From JACCVL01 sp963695375 (GTDB lineage: Bacteria > Actinomycetota > Actinomycetes > Propionibacteriales > Nocardioidaceae): a stretch of 64,000 nucleotides of DNA. The stretch spans positions 558,001 to 622,000 of the forward strand of contig OY968767.1 in the NCBI GenBank assembly GCA_963695375.1. Reading direction: 5' to 3'. Position numbers and translations under genes: made by a program. This document shows, piece after piece, positions 1-7,822 of the stretch. The notes below the pieces were generated by a model, which was not told the DNA's origin, ran no database searches, and worked only from the letters and a program-made list of their open reading frames with translations. The first letter of the stretch is position 1; the number at the start of each line of letters is the position of its first letter.

Positions 1-282
1 GTCGGCGGTGAGCTCGGCCGGTTCGACGTCCACGAACCGGCGGCCGAACCCGGCCAGGTCCCGGTACGACACCTGTGCGCCGATCACGACGCCGCGCTCG
101 GCCGCCCAGCCACAGACCCGCTGCATCGTGGCCGGGTCGCCGGCGTGGAAGCCGCAGGCGATGTTCGCGCTGGTGACGACGTCGAGCAGTGCCTGGTCGT
201 CCCCCAGCCGCCACACGCCGAACCCCTCGCCGAGGTCGCTGTTCAAATCGACGGTGAGTTCCGCTCCCGCGGCCGTGCTCAC
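1..282 (-). CDS. pxpA: 5-oxoprolinase subunit A (LamB/YcsF family), N-terminal part
   Basis: The N-terminal 94 residues are visible; the rest lies beyond the left edge of the window. The GTG start is at 282, and the protein opens with the family signature DLNSDLGEGFG followed by NIACGFHAGDP and GVVIGAQVSYRD. PxpA acts with PxpB and PxpC in ATP-dependent opening of 5-oxoproline to glutamate. Its start overlaps the stop of the upstream NRAMP-like gene by 4 bp (GTGA), so the two are translationally coupled. In Bacillus the ycsF-ycsG pair has the same arrangement. The family call is firm; PxpB and PxpC are not in view. Confidence 0.93.
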   Translation of the reverse strand, partial: MSTAAGAELTVDLNSDLGEGFGVWRLGDDQALLDVVTSANIACGFHAGDPATMQRVCGWAAERGVVIGAQVSYRDLAGFGRRFVDVEPAELTAD

Positions 283-1514
283 AGGGCCTCGAGGGAGGTC
301 ATGGACTCGTAGCCGAGGTAGACCGCGACCAGCCAGGCGAGGATCCCGGCGACGATCAGCCAGCGCGGATAGCGGTAGCCGTCCATCAGGTCGCGCCGCC
401 GCGCTGCGACCCACAGCAGCAGTCCGAAGCCGACCGGCAGGATCAGCCCGTTGAAAGCCCCGGCGAAGATCAGCAGCCGCACCGGCTCGGCGCCGAGGGT
501 GAGGAACCCGGCCAGCGAGACCAGGATGAACGCCACGACGACCCACCGCTCGTGCGCGGTGACCCAGCGGCCGAACACCTTGGCGAACGACACCGACGTG
601 TAGGAGGCACCGATCACGGAGGTGATCGCCGCGGACCACATCACCACGCCGAACGCCACCTCGCCGGCTGTTCCCAGCGCCGCGTCGAACGCCGAGGCCG
701 GGGACTCCGAGTCGACCGGGCCACCGGCCTCGATCACGCCGAGCACGGCAAGGAAGAGCAGCACCCGCATCAGGCCGGTGAGCACGATGCCGGTGATCGA
801 CGCGCGGGTGATCGCCGGCACGTGGTCCTTGCCCCGGATGCCGTTGTCGACCAGCCGGTGCGCCCCCGCGTACACGATGTAGCCGCCGACGGTTCCTCCG
901 ATCAGCGTGGTGATCACCAGGAAGTCGATGGTCTCAGGGGCGACGGTCTGCCGGAGGGTCTCGCCGAGCGGCGGCTCGTTCGCGACCGCCACGTACGTGG
1001 TCATCGCGATCATGACCCCGCCCAGCACGACGACAAGCCGGTCCATCGCCAGCCCGGCGCGGCGGACCAGGAAGACCGCTATCGCGACCGCGGCCGAGAT
1101 GGTGGCGCCGATCCGGACGTCGAGTCCGAAGATCGCGGCGAGACCGAGGGAGGTCCCGGCGATGTTGCCGATGTTGAAGACCAGCCCGCCGAAGACGTCC
1201 AGCGCCGCCAGCAGGTAGCCCGAGCCCGGCGCCGCCTGGTTGGCCAGGTCCTGCGCCCGCCGGCCGGACACCCCGACCACCCGCCATACGTTCAACTGGA
1301 CGGCGATGTCGATCAGGACCGAGGCGAGGATTGCGAACGCGAATGCAGCCCGCAGCTCGGTGGTGAACGCGGTCGTCTGGGCGAGGAAGCCCGGACCGAT
1401 GGCCGACGTGGCCATGAGGAACATCGGGCCGAGGAAGCGGGACCGGCCGGTCGACCGGAGCTGGGTCGAGTCCTCGGGGGGTGGAGTGGGTGCCGACGTG
1501 CGCTGCTGGGTCAT
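279..1514 (-). CDS. NRAMP-family transporter (YcsG-like)
   Basis: Polytopic membrane protein of 411 residues with about 11 hydrophobic segments. Near the N-terminus it carries GPGFLAQTTAFT where metal-transporting NRAMPs have the DPGN motif, so the usual metal-binding Asp/Asn pair is absent. The ATG at 1514 was chosen because residues upstream of it are low-complexity Gly/Trp translation of a G-rich leader. The 4-bp overlap with pxpA suggests a role in 5-oxoproline or related amino-acid uptake rather than Mn/Fe import; that function is an inference from context and the altered motif. Confidence 0.85.
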   Translation of the reverse strand: MTQQRTSAPTPPPEDSTQLRSTGRSRFLGPMFLMATSAIGPGFLAQTTAFTTELRAAFAFAILASVLIDIAVQLNVWRVVGVSGRRAQDLANQAAPGSGYLLAALDVFGGLVFNIGNIAGTSLGLAAIFGLDVRIGATISAAVAIAVFLVRRAGLAMDRLVVVLGGVMIAMTTYVAVANEPPLGETLRQTVAPETIDFLVITTLIGGTVGGYIVYAGAHRLVDNGIRGKDHVPAITRASITGIVLTGLMRVLLFLAVLGVIEAGGPVDSESPASAFDAALGTAGEVAFGVVMWSAAITSVIGASYTSVSFAKVFGRWVTAHERWVVVAFILVSLAGFLTLGAEPVRLLIFAGAFNGLILPVGFGLLLWVAARRRDLMDGYRYPRWLIVAGILAWLVAVYLGYESMTSLEAL

Positions 1515-1903
1515 CGGAAGCTCCGGAGCGGAGAAAGCGGACGAACCGGCCCAGGCTAGGGCGCGCGCCCACCCCCTGCCACCGCAACCTCCCCCCGCCG
1601 GGGGGAGGAGGCCCCACACCCCCCATACCCCCACACCCCCCACCCCCGTACCCCACGATCCGCGACTTTTGCAGCCCCATCGCGTGCGAGACGCGACCCA
1701 CCCACCCCCTGAGTTGACCCGCCTCTACGCACCCCCGTAGCGTTACCCGCGGTTGCAGTTGTACTTCCGCTAGTGTTTTGAACGCCCGCGAAGTCTGACA
1801 GCGGGCGCTTTGTTTTCTCGGGCCTTGTCCGAGCGGGGCGCCTGGTTGCGACCCGGGGCCGCGACCTGCGGTTCCGACCAGCACACCCCAGAAGGAGAGC
1901 CTC
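1515..1903. other. Intergenic region between ycsG-like gene and csp
   Basis: No gene is supported here. It holds the leader of the NRAMP-like gene on the minus strand, with a perfect 9-bp hairpin at 1588-1608 (CCTCCCCCC/GGGGGGAGG, loop GCC). A C-rich tract runs over about 1612-1654, so the minus strand has runs of 4-6 G. One copy of the dispersed repeat lies at 1654-1674. The untranslated leader of the cold-shock gene follows. A possible csp promoter is TTGACC at 1714-1719 with TAGCGT at 1738-1743 (18-bp spacing), which is weak evidence. Confidence 0.5.
1654..1674 (+). repeat. Dispersed composite repeat, copy 1
   Basis: Contains the core GATCCGCGACTTTTGCAG, shared with copies near 37.4 kb and 58.4 kb. 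It directly abuts a C-rich tract at 1612-1654, so on the minus strand the core is followed by several runs of four or more G. Confidence 0.85.
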
Positions 1904-2107
1904 GTGGCTCAGGGCACCGTGAAGTGGTTCAACGCCGAGAAGGGCTTCGGCTTCATCGCTCAGGACGGCGACGGTCCGGACGTGTTCGTGCACTACAGCG
2001 CGATCGACGCCTCCGGCTACCGCTCGCTGGACGAGGGACAGCGTGTGGAGTTCACCCAGACCCAGGGCCAGAAGGGCCCGCAGGCGGAGAACGTCCGCCC
2101 GGTCTGA
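1904..2107 (+). CDS. Cold-shock protein, CspA family
   Basis: A 67-residue single cold-shock (OB-fold) domain. It has the RNA-binding motifs KGFGFI (RNP1) and VFVHYSAI (RNP2) and the typical start GTVKWFNAEKGFGF. Such proteins bind single-stranded RNA and DNA, acting as RNA chaperones. The GTG start is preceded by GGAGAG at a good ribosome-binding spacing. A long untranslated leader and a strong hairpin just after the stop make it a monocistronic unit. Confidence 0.97.
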   Translation: MAQGTVKWFNAEKGFGFIAQDGDGPDVFVHYSAIDASGYRSLDEGQRVEFTQTQGQKGPQAENVRPV

Positions 2108-2124
2108 CCTGCTCGGTCATAACC

Positions 2125-2164
2125 CACAAAGGTGGTTCCGGCTCCGGCCGGGACCACCTTTGTG
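2125..2164 (+). terminator. Hairpin terminator of the cold-shock gene
   Basis: Perfect 12-bp inverted repeat (CACAAAGGTGGT at 2125-2136, ACCACCTTTGTG at 2153-2164) with a 16-nt GC-rich loop, 17 bp after the csp stop. The Ts at the 3' side belong to the stem. Confidence 0.85.
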
Positions 2165-2185
2165 CTGTCTGCGCCGGCGCCTGCG

Positions 2186-2295
2186 GTGCAGAACTGGCGG
2201 ATCGCCGGTGCAGAACTGGCGGATCGCCGGTGCAGAACTGGCGGATCGCCGGTGCAGAACTGGCGGATCGCCGGTGCAGAACTGGCGGATCGCGG
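2186..2295 (+). repeat. Tandem array, five 22-bp units
   Basis: Five head-to-tail units start at 2186, 2208, 2230, 2252 and 2274, sharing GCAGAACTGGCGGATCGC. The first four are identical; the last ends differently (CGCGG) and runs into a G-rich tract GGGTGGGGGGTGG. The unit is about 15/18 identical to the reverse complement of the dispersed repeat core, so the array looks like an amplified relative of it. It lies between the csp terminator and the 3' end of the ABC permease gene. Confidence 0.95.
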
Positions 2296-2312
2296 GTGGG
2301 GGGTGGTGGGGG

Positions 2313-3116
2313 TCAGGCGTCGCGGCGGACGAAGAGGACGGCGGCCAGGGCGAGCAGCGCGGCGGTGAACACGCCGAAGGTGATCCCGCCGCCCACGGGG
2401 CCCTGCGCCTGGAAGCCGAAGATCTCCAGCATCTGGTCCAGGTCGAGGAAGGTGAACATCTGCGCGCCGGCGTCGAACGGCAGGTAGCCCGCGGCGTCCT
2501 GGATCGAGTCGAACGCGTCGGGGATGATCAGGATCAGCCGGATGATCGACTCACCGATCAGCGGGAACAGCAGCACCACCACGATCGCCGCGATCTGGTT
2601 GCGGAAGATGGCCGCGAAGGCCAGGCCGACCAGCGCGAACAGCGCGACGTACAGCGAGGCGCCGAACAGCAGCTGGCCGACGACGTCCATCGGCATCGCG
2701 ATGTCCCCGAAGAAGACCCGTGCCGCGAGCAACCCCGACCCGGTGCACGCCAGGGCGGTCAGCCCCGCGACCAGAGCGGTGAGCACGGCCTTGGCCCCGA
2801 ACACCGCCAGCCTGCCCGGCACGGCGGTCAGCGTGGCCCGGATCATCTGGTGCCGGTACTCGTGGCCGAAGGTGAGCACCCCGAAGATGCTCATCACGTA
2901 CGCGATCAGGAACGGGGCGAAGCCCGCCCCGGCCCCCTGCGTCGCGATCGCGGCCAGCACGAAGTCGGCCCCCTCCTGCACCACCTCGACGTCGGAGAAG
3001 CCCCAGGCGATCAGGCTCGACAGCGCCATCGCGATCACGAGCGACGCCGCCACCAGCCAGTACGTGGAGCGCAGCGTCACCAGCCGCCGCCACTCGTAGC
3101 GCAACGCGGCGGTCAC
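2313..3116 (-). CDS. ABC-2 type transporter permease
   Basis: A 267-residue integral membrane protein with about six hydrophobic segments: one near residues 15-35, then a group over roughly 60-190, and a last one near the C-terminus. It starts MTAALRYEWRRL, usual for short ABC-2 permeases. The GTG start at 3116 overlaps the stop of the upstream ATPase gene by 4 bp. With that ATPase it should form a two-component exporter; the substrate (drug, lipid or peptide) cannot be read from sequence. Confidence 0.88.
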   Translation of the reverse strand: MTAALRYEWRRLVTLRSTYWLVAASLVIAMALSSLIAWGFSDVEVVQEGADFVLAAIATQGAGAGFAPFLIAYVMSIFGVLTFGHEYRHQMIRATLTAVPGRLAVFGAKAVLTALVAGLTALACTGSGLLAARVFFGDIAMPMDVVGQLLFGASLYVALFALVGLAFAAIFRNQIAAIVVVLLFPLIGESIIRLILIIPDAFDSIQDAAGYLPFDAGAQMFTFLDLDQMLEIFGFQAQGPVGGGITFGVFTAALLALAAVLFVRRDA

Positions 3117-4066
3117 CGGCCGGCCTCCGTCCCGGTCCCGGGAGCGCCGGTCAGCGCACCTGCGTGCCCGATGAACTCCTCGCTCAGCCCGGTGGCCTCG
3201 AGGAACGCCTCCTCCAGGGTGGCCTGGCGCACGGTCAGCTCGTGCAGCCGGACGCCGAGCTCGTGCGCGACGTCGCCGACCTGGTCCCGGTCCATCCCGG
3301 TCACCACGAACGAGCCGTCCGGCTGCCCCTGGACGAACGCCCCCCGGTCCGCGAGCACCGGCCCGAGCCGCTCGATGTCGGGACTGCGCAGCAGCACGCC
3401 GGTGGCACTGCTGGCGCGGATGAAGTCGTCGACCTGCCCACTCGCGATCAGCCGGCCGCGGCCGATCACCACCAGCCGGTCGGCCATCAGCGCCATCTCG
3501 GCCAGCAGGTGGCTGGACACGAACACCGCCCGACCCTGACCGGCCAGGTCCTTCAGCAGCCGACGCAGCCACTGGATGCCTTGCGGGTCCAGTCCGTTGG
3601 CGGGCTCGTCGAGGATCAGCGTGTGCGGGTCGCCGAGCAGGGCGGCGGCGATGCCGAGCCGCTGCCCCATGCCGAGGCTGAACTTCTTCGGCTTGCCGCG
3701 GGCGACCGAGGTCAGCCCGACCATCTCGAGGACCTCGTCCACCCGGCGGTCGGGGATCCGGGCCGGGGCGGCCAACAGGCGCAGATGGTTGCGGGCGCTG
3801 CGGGTCGGGTGGAACGGCTTGGCCTCGAGCAGCGCGCCGACGTGTCGCGCGGGGTCCGGCAGGTCGCGAAACGACCGGCCGTCGAACGTCGTCGAGCCGG
3901 CCCCGTTGTCCAGGCCGAGCATCAACCGCATGGTCGTGGACTTGCCCGAGCCGTTCGGTCCGAGGAAGCCGGTGACGCTGCCCGGGTCGACCCGGAACGA
4001 CAGGTCGTCGACCGCCTGCTTGCCGCCGTACCGCTTGGCCAACCCCTCGGCAACGACCGTCGCCAT
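3113..4066 (-). CDS. ABC transporter ATP-binding protein
   Basis: A 317-residue ATPase with Walker A GPNGSGKS, signature SLGMGQRLGIA, Walker B TLILDEPANGLDP and the following switch His (SSHLLAEM). The C-terminal ~90 residues match the regulatory extension of DrrA/CcmA-like exporters. ATG at 4066 was chosen because GGGAGG lies upstream and the protein then starts at the ABC fold (MATVVAEGLAKRYGG). It forms an operon with the overlapping permease downstream and is divergent from the helicase-associated gene at 4171. Confidence 0.93.
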   Translation of the reverse strand: MATVVAEGLAKRYGGKQAVDDLSFRVDPGSVTGFLGPNGSGKSTTMRLMLGLDNGAGSTTFDGRSFRDLPDPARHVGALLEAKPFHPTRSARNHLRLLAAPARIPDRRVDEVLEMVGLTSVARGKPKKFSLGMGQRLGIAAALLGDPHTLILDEPANGLDPQGIQWLRRLLKDLAGQGRAVFVSSHLLAEMALMADRLVVIGRGRLIASGQVDDFIRASSATGVLLRSPDIERLGPVLADRGAFVQGQPDGSFVVTGMDRDQVGDVAHELGVRLHELTVRQATLEEAFLEATGLSEEFIGHAGALTGAPGTGTEAGR

Positions 4067-4170
4067 CAGTGCCCCTCCCGCGAAACCGATCCGCACGTCG
4101 CGGACGGACCGCGGTGCTGCGTGCCCCAGCCTGCCGTACCGGGCCGCCCCAGGCACGTACCGTTGGTCGG

Positions 4171-6534
4171 ATGGCACGACCGAGTCCGCCCGCGGCGGCT
4201 GCGCGCACCCTGGCCGACGCGCTGCGCGGCTGGGACGACGCGGCCCTTGCCGGCCTGGTCACCGCCCGACCGGACCTGGCCCGCCCGGCGCCGGCCGACC
4301 TGGCCCAGCTGGCGGCCCGCGCGGCCGGCCGCGGTTCGGTCGCGATGGCGGTCGACCGGCTGGACACCGCGCACCTGTCGGTGCTGGAGGCGCTCGCCCT
4401 GCTGCCGGCGCCGGTGACCACCACCGACGTCCAGCGGCTGGTGGACGCAGCGCCGGGCACGGTCGCCAGCGTGCTGGACCGGCTGCGCTTACTCGCCCTG
4501 GTGTGGGGCGAGCCCGACGACCTCCGGCTGGTACGCGCAGCGCACGACGTGGTCGGCCCCGCCCCCGCCGGGCTGGGACCGAGCCTGTCGTCGCTGCTCG
4601 GCGGGACGCGACCCGCCCGGGTGCACACGTTGGCCGAGGACCTGGGCCTGCCGCCCGCCGGCGACCCGGGGCGGACCGCCGACCGGATCGCCGCCGCCTA
4701 CCGGGATCCGGCCTGGGCGCAGGCCCGCATCGACGACGCCGCCGCTGCCGCCGGCGACGACGTGCACCGGCTGCTCGGCCGGTTGGCCCCGGGGCCGCCG
4801 AGCGGTCGGCTGGGGGAGGTTCCCCCCGACGTCGTGCTGGCCACCGCCCGAGGCGCCCTGCAGCACCTGCTCGCCCGGGCCCTGCTGGTGCGGGTGGACG
4901 ACCGCACGGTCTGCCTGCCCCGCGAGATCGGGCTGCACCTGCGCGGCGGCCGCACGACGACGTGCCCGGTCGACGCGGCGCCGGAGCCGACCGTGCGCGC
5001 GGTGGCACCCGACCGCGCGGACGCGATCGGCGCCGGCGCGGCCTACGACACGGTCCGCCGGGTCGACCTGCTGCTCGAGACGTGGGGGACGGCGCCGGCA
5101 CCCGTGCTGCGCTCCGGCGGCGTGGGGCGACGGGACCTGCGGGCTCTGGCCGCCGAGCTGGACGTGTCCGAGGAGGCCGCCGGCGCGCTGCTCGAGGTGG
5201 CGTCGGCGGCCGGGCTGCTCGCGGTCGGCGACGACCCCGAGCTGGACGAGGTGTGGCTGCCCACGGTGGCCTTCGACGAGTGGCGGGGGCGGCCGCTCGC
5301 CGAACGCTGGGCGCTGCTCGCCACGGCCTGGCTGGACAGCCCGCGGGCGATGGTGCTGGTGGGCGGACGCGACGAGCGGGACCGGCCGGTGAACCCGCTG
5401 GCGCCCGACCTGGAGCGCGGCGGGGCAGCCGCGGTGCGCCGGGCGACGTTGCAGGTGCTGATCGACGTCGGCCCCGGCGCCGCGGCGGACGACGTCGAGC
5501 AGGTGGTCGACGCCGTGGCCTGGCACCGGCCGCGCCGGGTGGCCCTGCGCGACGCGCTGGTCCGGCGCACGCTGGTCGAGGCGCACGCCCTGGGGCTGCT
5601 CGCCGACGGCGCGGCAACCACCTCCGGTCGGCTGCTGCTCACCGATGCACGGGCTGCGGCCGAGCGGCTCGCTCCGCTGTTGCCCAAGCCGGTGGACCAC
5701 GTCGTGCTGCAAGGCGATCTCACCGCGGTGGCGCCGGGCCCGCTGCACCCCGCCGTCGGTCACGGGCTGGCGCTGCTGGCCGACGTCGAGTCCCGGGGCG
5801 GGGCGACGGTCTACCGGTTCTCCGCCGACTCGGTGCGCCGCGCCATGGACGCCGGCTGGCCGGCCAGCGAGGTGCACGCGTTCCTGCAGACACATTCCCG
5901 GACCCCGGTCCCACAGCCGCTGACCTACCTGGTGGACGACACCGCACGCCGGCACGGCCGGCTGCGCGTCGGCGCGGCCGAGGTCTATCTCCGCGCCGAC
6001 GACCCGACCGAGCTGGACACCGTGCTCGCCGACCCGGCGCTGGCCTCGCTGAACCTGCGCCGGGTGGCGCCCACGATGGCGCTGACCGACCAACCCGCCG
6101 ACATCGTGCTGGCGCGGTTGCGTCGCGTGCACCGGGCCCCGCTGCTGGAGGGACCGGACGGCCGCACGGTCGGTGCGACGCCCGGGAGCCGCCGAGCCCG
6201 CCGTCGCCGGCACCCGGCCACCGAGATGCACCCGCTCGACGAGGACCGGACTGCCGCCGTGGTGCAGGCGGTCCGGGCCGGCGAGCGGGCCCGCGCGGCG
6301 CGCCCGGCGGGCGAACGCGTCACCGGACCCACCGGCCTGGTCGCCGAGCTCCAAGCCGCTGCCGAGGACGCCCGCACGGTGTGGCTGGCCTATCTGGACG
6401 AGACCGGCACGGTGTCGGAGCGGGTCGTCGACCCGGTCGGCATTGACGGCGGGCGGCTGACGGCGTACGACCACCGCAGCGCCCGGACCAGGACCTTCGC
6501 GCTGCACCGGATCAGCTCGGTTGCCACCGGCTGA
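4171..6534 (+). CDS. Helicase-associated protein with XPB/Ssl2 N-terminal-like domain
   Basis: A 787-residue protein without Walker motifs. It resembles the actinobacterial family (mycobacterial Rv0862c type) with an XPB/Ssl2 N-terminal-like domain (Helicase_C_3). Recognisable parts are the N-terminal winged-helix-like repeats, a core with DHVVLQGDLTAVAPGPL and TYLVDDTARRHGRLRVG, and a C-terminal WYL-like segment with VVDPVGIDGGRLTAYDH. In mycobacteria the homologue sits beside the XPB helicase gene; here XPB lies 5 kb downstream. A role in DNA repair or remodelling is inferred from the family only. Confidence 0.87.
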   Translation: MARPSPPAAAARTLADALRGWDDAALAGLVTARPDLARPAPADLAQLAARAAGRGSVAMAVDRLDTAHLSVLEALALLPAPVTTTDVQRLVDAAPGTVASVLDRLRLLALVWGEPDDLRLVRAAHDVVGPAPAGLGPSLSSLLGGTRPARVHTLAEDLGLPPAGDPGRTADRIAAAYRDPAWAQARIDDAAAAAGDDVHRLLGRLAPGPPSGRLGEVPPDVVLATARGALQHLLARALLVRVDDRTVCLPREIGLHLRGGRTTTCPVDAAPEPTVRAVAPDRADAIGAGAAYDTVRRVDLLLETWGTAPAPVLRSGGVGRRDLRALAAELDVSEEAAGALLEVASAAGLLAVGDDPELDEVWLPTVAFDEWRGRPLAERWALLATAWLDSPRAMVLVGGRDERDRPVNPLAPDLERGGAAAVRRATLQVLIDVGPGAAADDVEQVVDAVAWHRPRRVALRDALVRRTLVEAHALGLLADGAATTSGRLLLTDARAAAERLAPLLPKPVDHVVLQGDLTAVAPGPLHPAVGHGLALLADVESRGGATVYRFSADSVRRAMDAGWPASEVHAFLQTHSRTPVPQPLTYLVDDTARRHGRLRVGAAEVYLRADDPTELDTVLADPALASLNLRRVAPTMALTDQPADIVLARLRRVHRAPLLEGPDGRTVGATPGSRRARRRRHPATEMHPLDEDRTAAVVQAVRAGERARAARPAGERVTGPTGLVAELQAAAEDARTVWLAYLDETGTVSERVVDPVGIDGGRLTAYDHRSARTRTFALHRISSVATG

Positions 6535-6570
6535 GCCTGCACTTCCTCGTCGAACCGGCAAGATGACCGC

Positions 6571-7713
6571 ATGACGGACATCTCGGGCGAGCGCACGGTC
6601 GGCGTCGAGGAGGAGCTGCTGCTGGTCGATCCGGCCACCGGCTGCCCCCGACCGCTCGGTGACGACGTGGTCGAGTCCGCGGGTGGCGGCGACACCGGCC
6701 CGGGCGGAGTGGAACACGAGCTGAAGCGCGAGCAGGTCGAGCTCGGCACCGACCCCGCCGACGACCTGTCCGACGTCGACGACTCCCTGCGGCGGTTGCG
6801 TGGTCGGCTGGCCGCCGCGGCCGAGCGGCACGGACTGCGGCTGGCAGCCCTCGCGACCAGCCCGGTGGAGGTCGAACCCACCGCCACGAGGGACGCCCGG
6901 TACGAGCGGCTGAACCGCGAGTACGGCATGACCGCGCGCGAGCTGCTGTGCAACGGGTGTCACGTGCATGTCGCGGTCGAGTCGCTCGACGAAGCGGTGG
7001 GCGTGATCGACCGGGTGCGCCCCTGGCTCGCCGTGCTGACCGCGCTGTCCACCAACTCGCCGTACTGGCAGGGGCGGGACACCGGGTATGCGAGCTACCG
7101 GCAGCGGCTGTGGAGCCGCTGGCCGAGTGCCGGGCCGAGCGAGCTGTTCGGAACCGCGGCGGGCTACCGCGCTGCCATCGAGACCATGATCGCCTGCGGG
7201 GGCGCGATGGACGCCGCCATGGTCTACCTCGACGTCCGCGCCTCGCGGGAGTGGCCGACGGTCGAGGTGCGGGTGCTCGACGTCTGTCTCGAGGTGGACG
7301 ACGCGGTGATGCTGACCGGGTTGGCGCGAGCGCTGGTGGAGACGGCGGCGCGGGACTGGCGGCGGTCGGTGCCCGCACCCCCGCTGCGGATCGAGGTGCT
7401 CCGAGCGGCCGCCTGGCGCGCCGCCCGGACGGGACTCGGCGACGTCCTCGTGGACCCGGTGGCCGGCACCACCGTCCCGGCCCGGGTCCAGGTGGAGCGG
7501 CTGCTCGACCATGCCCGACCGGCGCTGCGCAGCTACGGCGACGAACAGCGGGTGACCGACCGGGTGCAGGCGGTGCTCAGGCACGGGACCGGCGCCGACG
7601 TCCAGCGCGCGGCGTACGCGCAGCGAGGCTGCCTGGTGGACGTGGTGGCCGACGCGGTGCGGCGGACGGTCAGCGCCGGCTCGACGGACCGCGCCGGGAT
7701 GAACAACCGGTAA
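6571..7713 (+). CDS. Glutamate-cysteine ligase type 2 (YbdK-like carboxylate-amine ligase)
   Basis: A 380-residue GCS2-family enzyme with the N-terminal signature GVEEELLLVDPATG, HELKREQVELGT and a central NGCHVHVAV. YbdK-type enzymes make gamma-glutamyl amides from glutamate and an amine using ATP; the substrate is often not cysteine. A 36-bp gap separates it from the upstream gene, so co-transcription is possible. The exact product cannot be assigned. Confidence 0.9.
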   Translation: MTDISGERTVGVEEELLLVDPATGCPRPLGDDVVESAGGGDTGPGGVEHELKREQVELGTDPADDLSDVDDSLRRLRGRLAAAAERHGLRLAALATSPVEVEPTATRDARYERLNREYGMTARELLCNGCHVHVAVESLDEAVGVIDRVRPWLAVLTALSTNSPYWQGRDTGYASYRQRLWSRWPSAGPSELFGTAAGYRAAIETMIACGGAMDAAMVYLDVRASREWPTVEVRVLDVCLEVDDAVMLTGLARALVETAARDWRRSVPAPPLRIEVLRAAAWRAARTGLGDVLVDPVAGTTVPARVQVERLLDHARPALRSYGDEQRVTDRVQAVLRHGTGADVQRAAYAQRGCLVDVVADAVRRTVSAGSTDRAGMNNR

Positions 7714-7822
7714 CGGCGGCGAAATCCGCTGAGAACGGTCGGGAGGCGTCGGTAGCGTTCGTCCAGGTGGGTCGTCCGGGTCGGTCACCTGCCTCCGAGA
7801 CCGCGTCCGGGGAGGGCATTCC

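Noticed and set aside
2186..2295. CRISPR array
   Set aside because: The units are directly adjacent with no unique spacers, and no cas gene is present.
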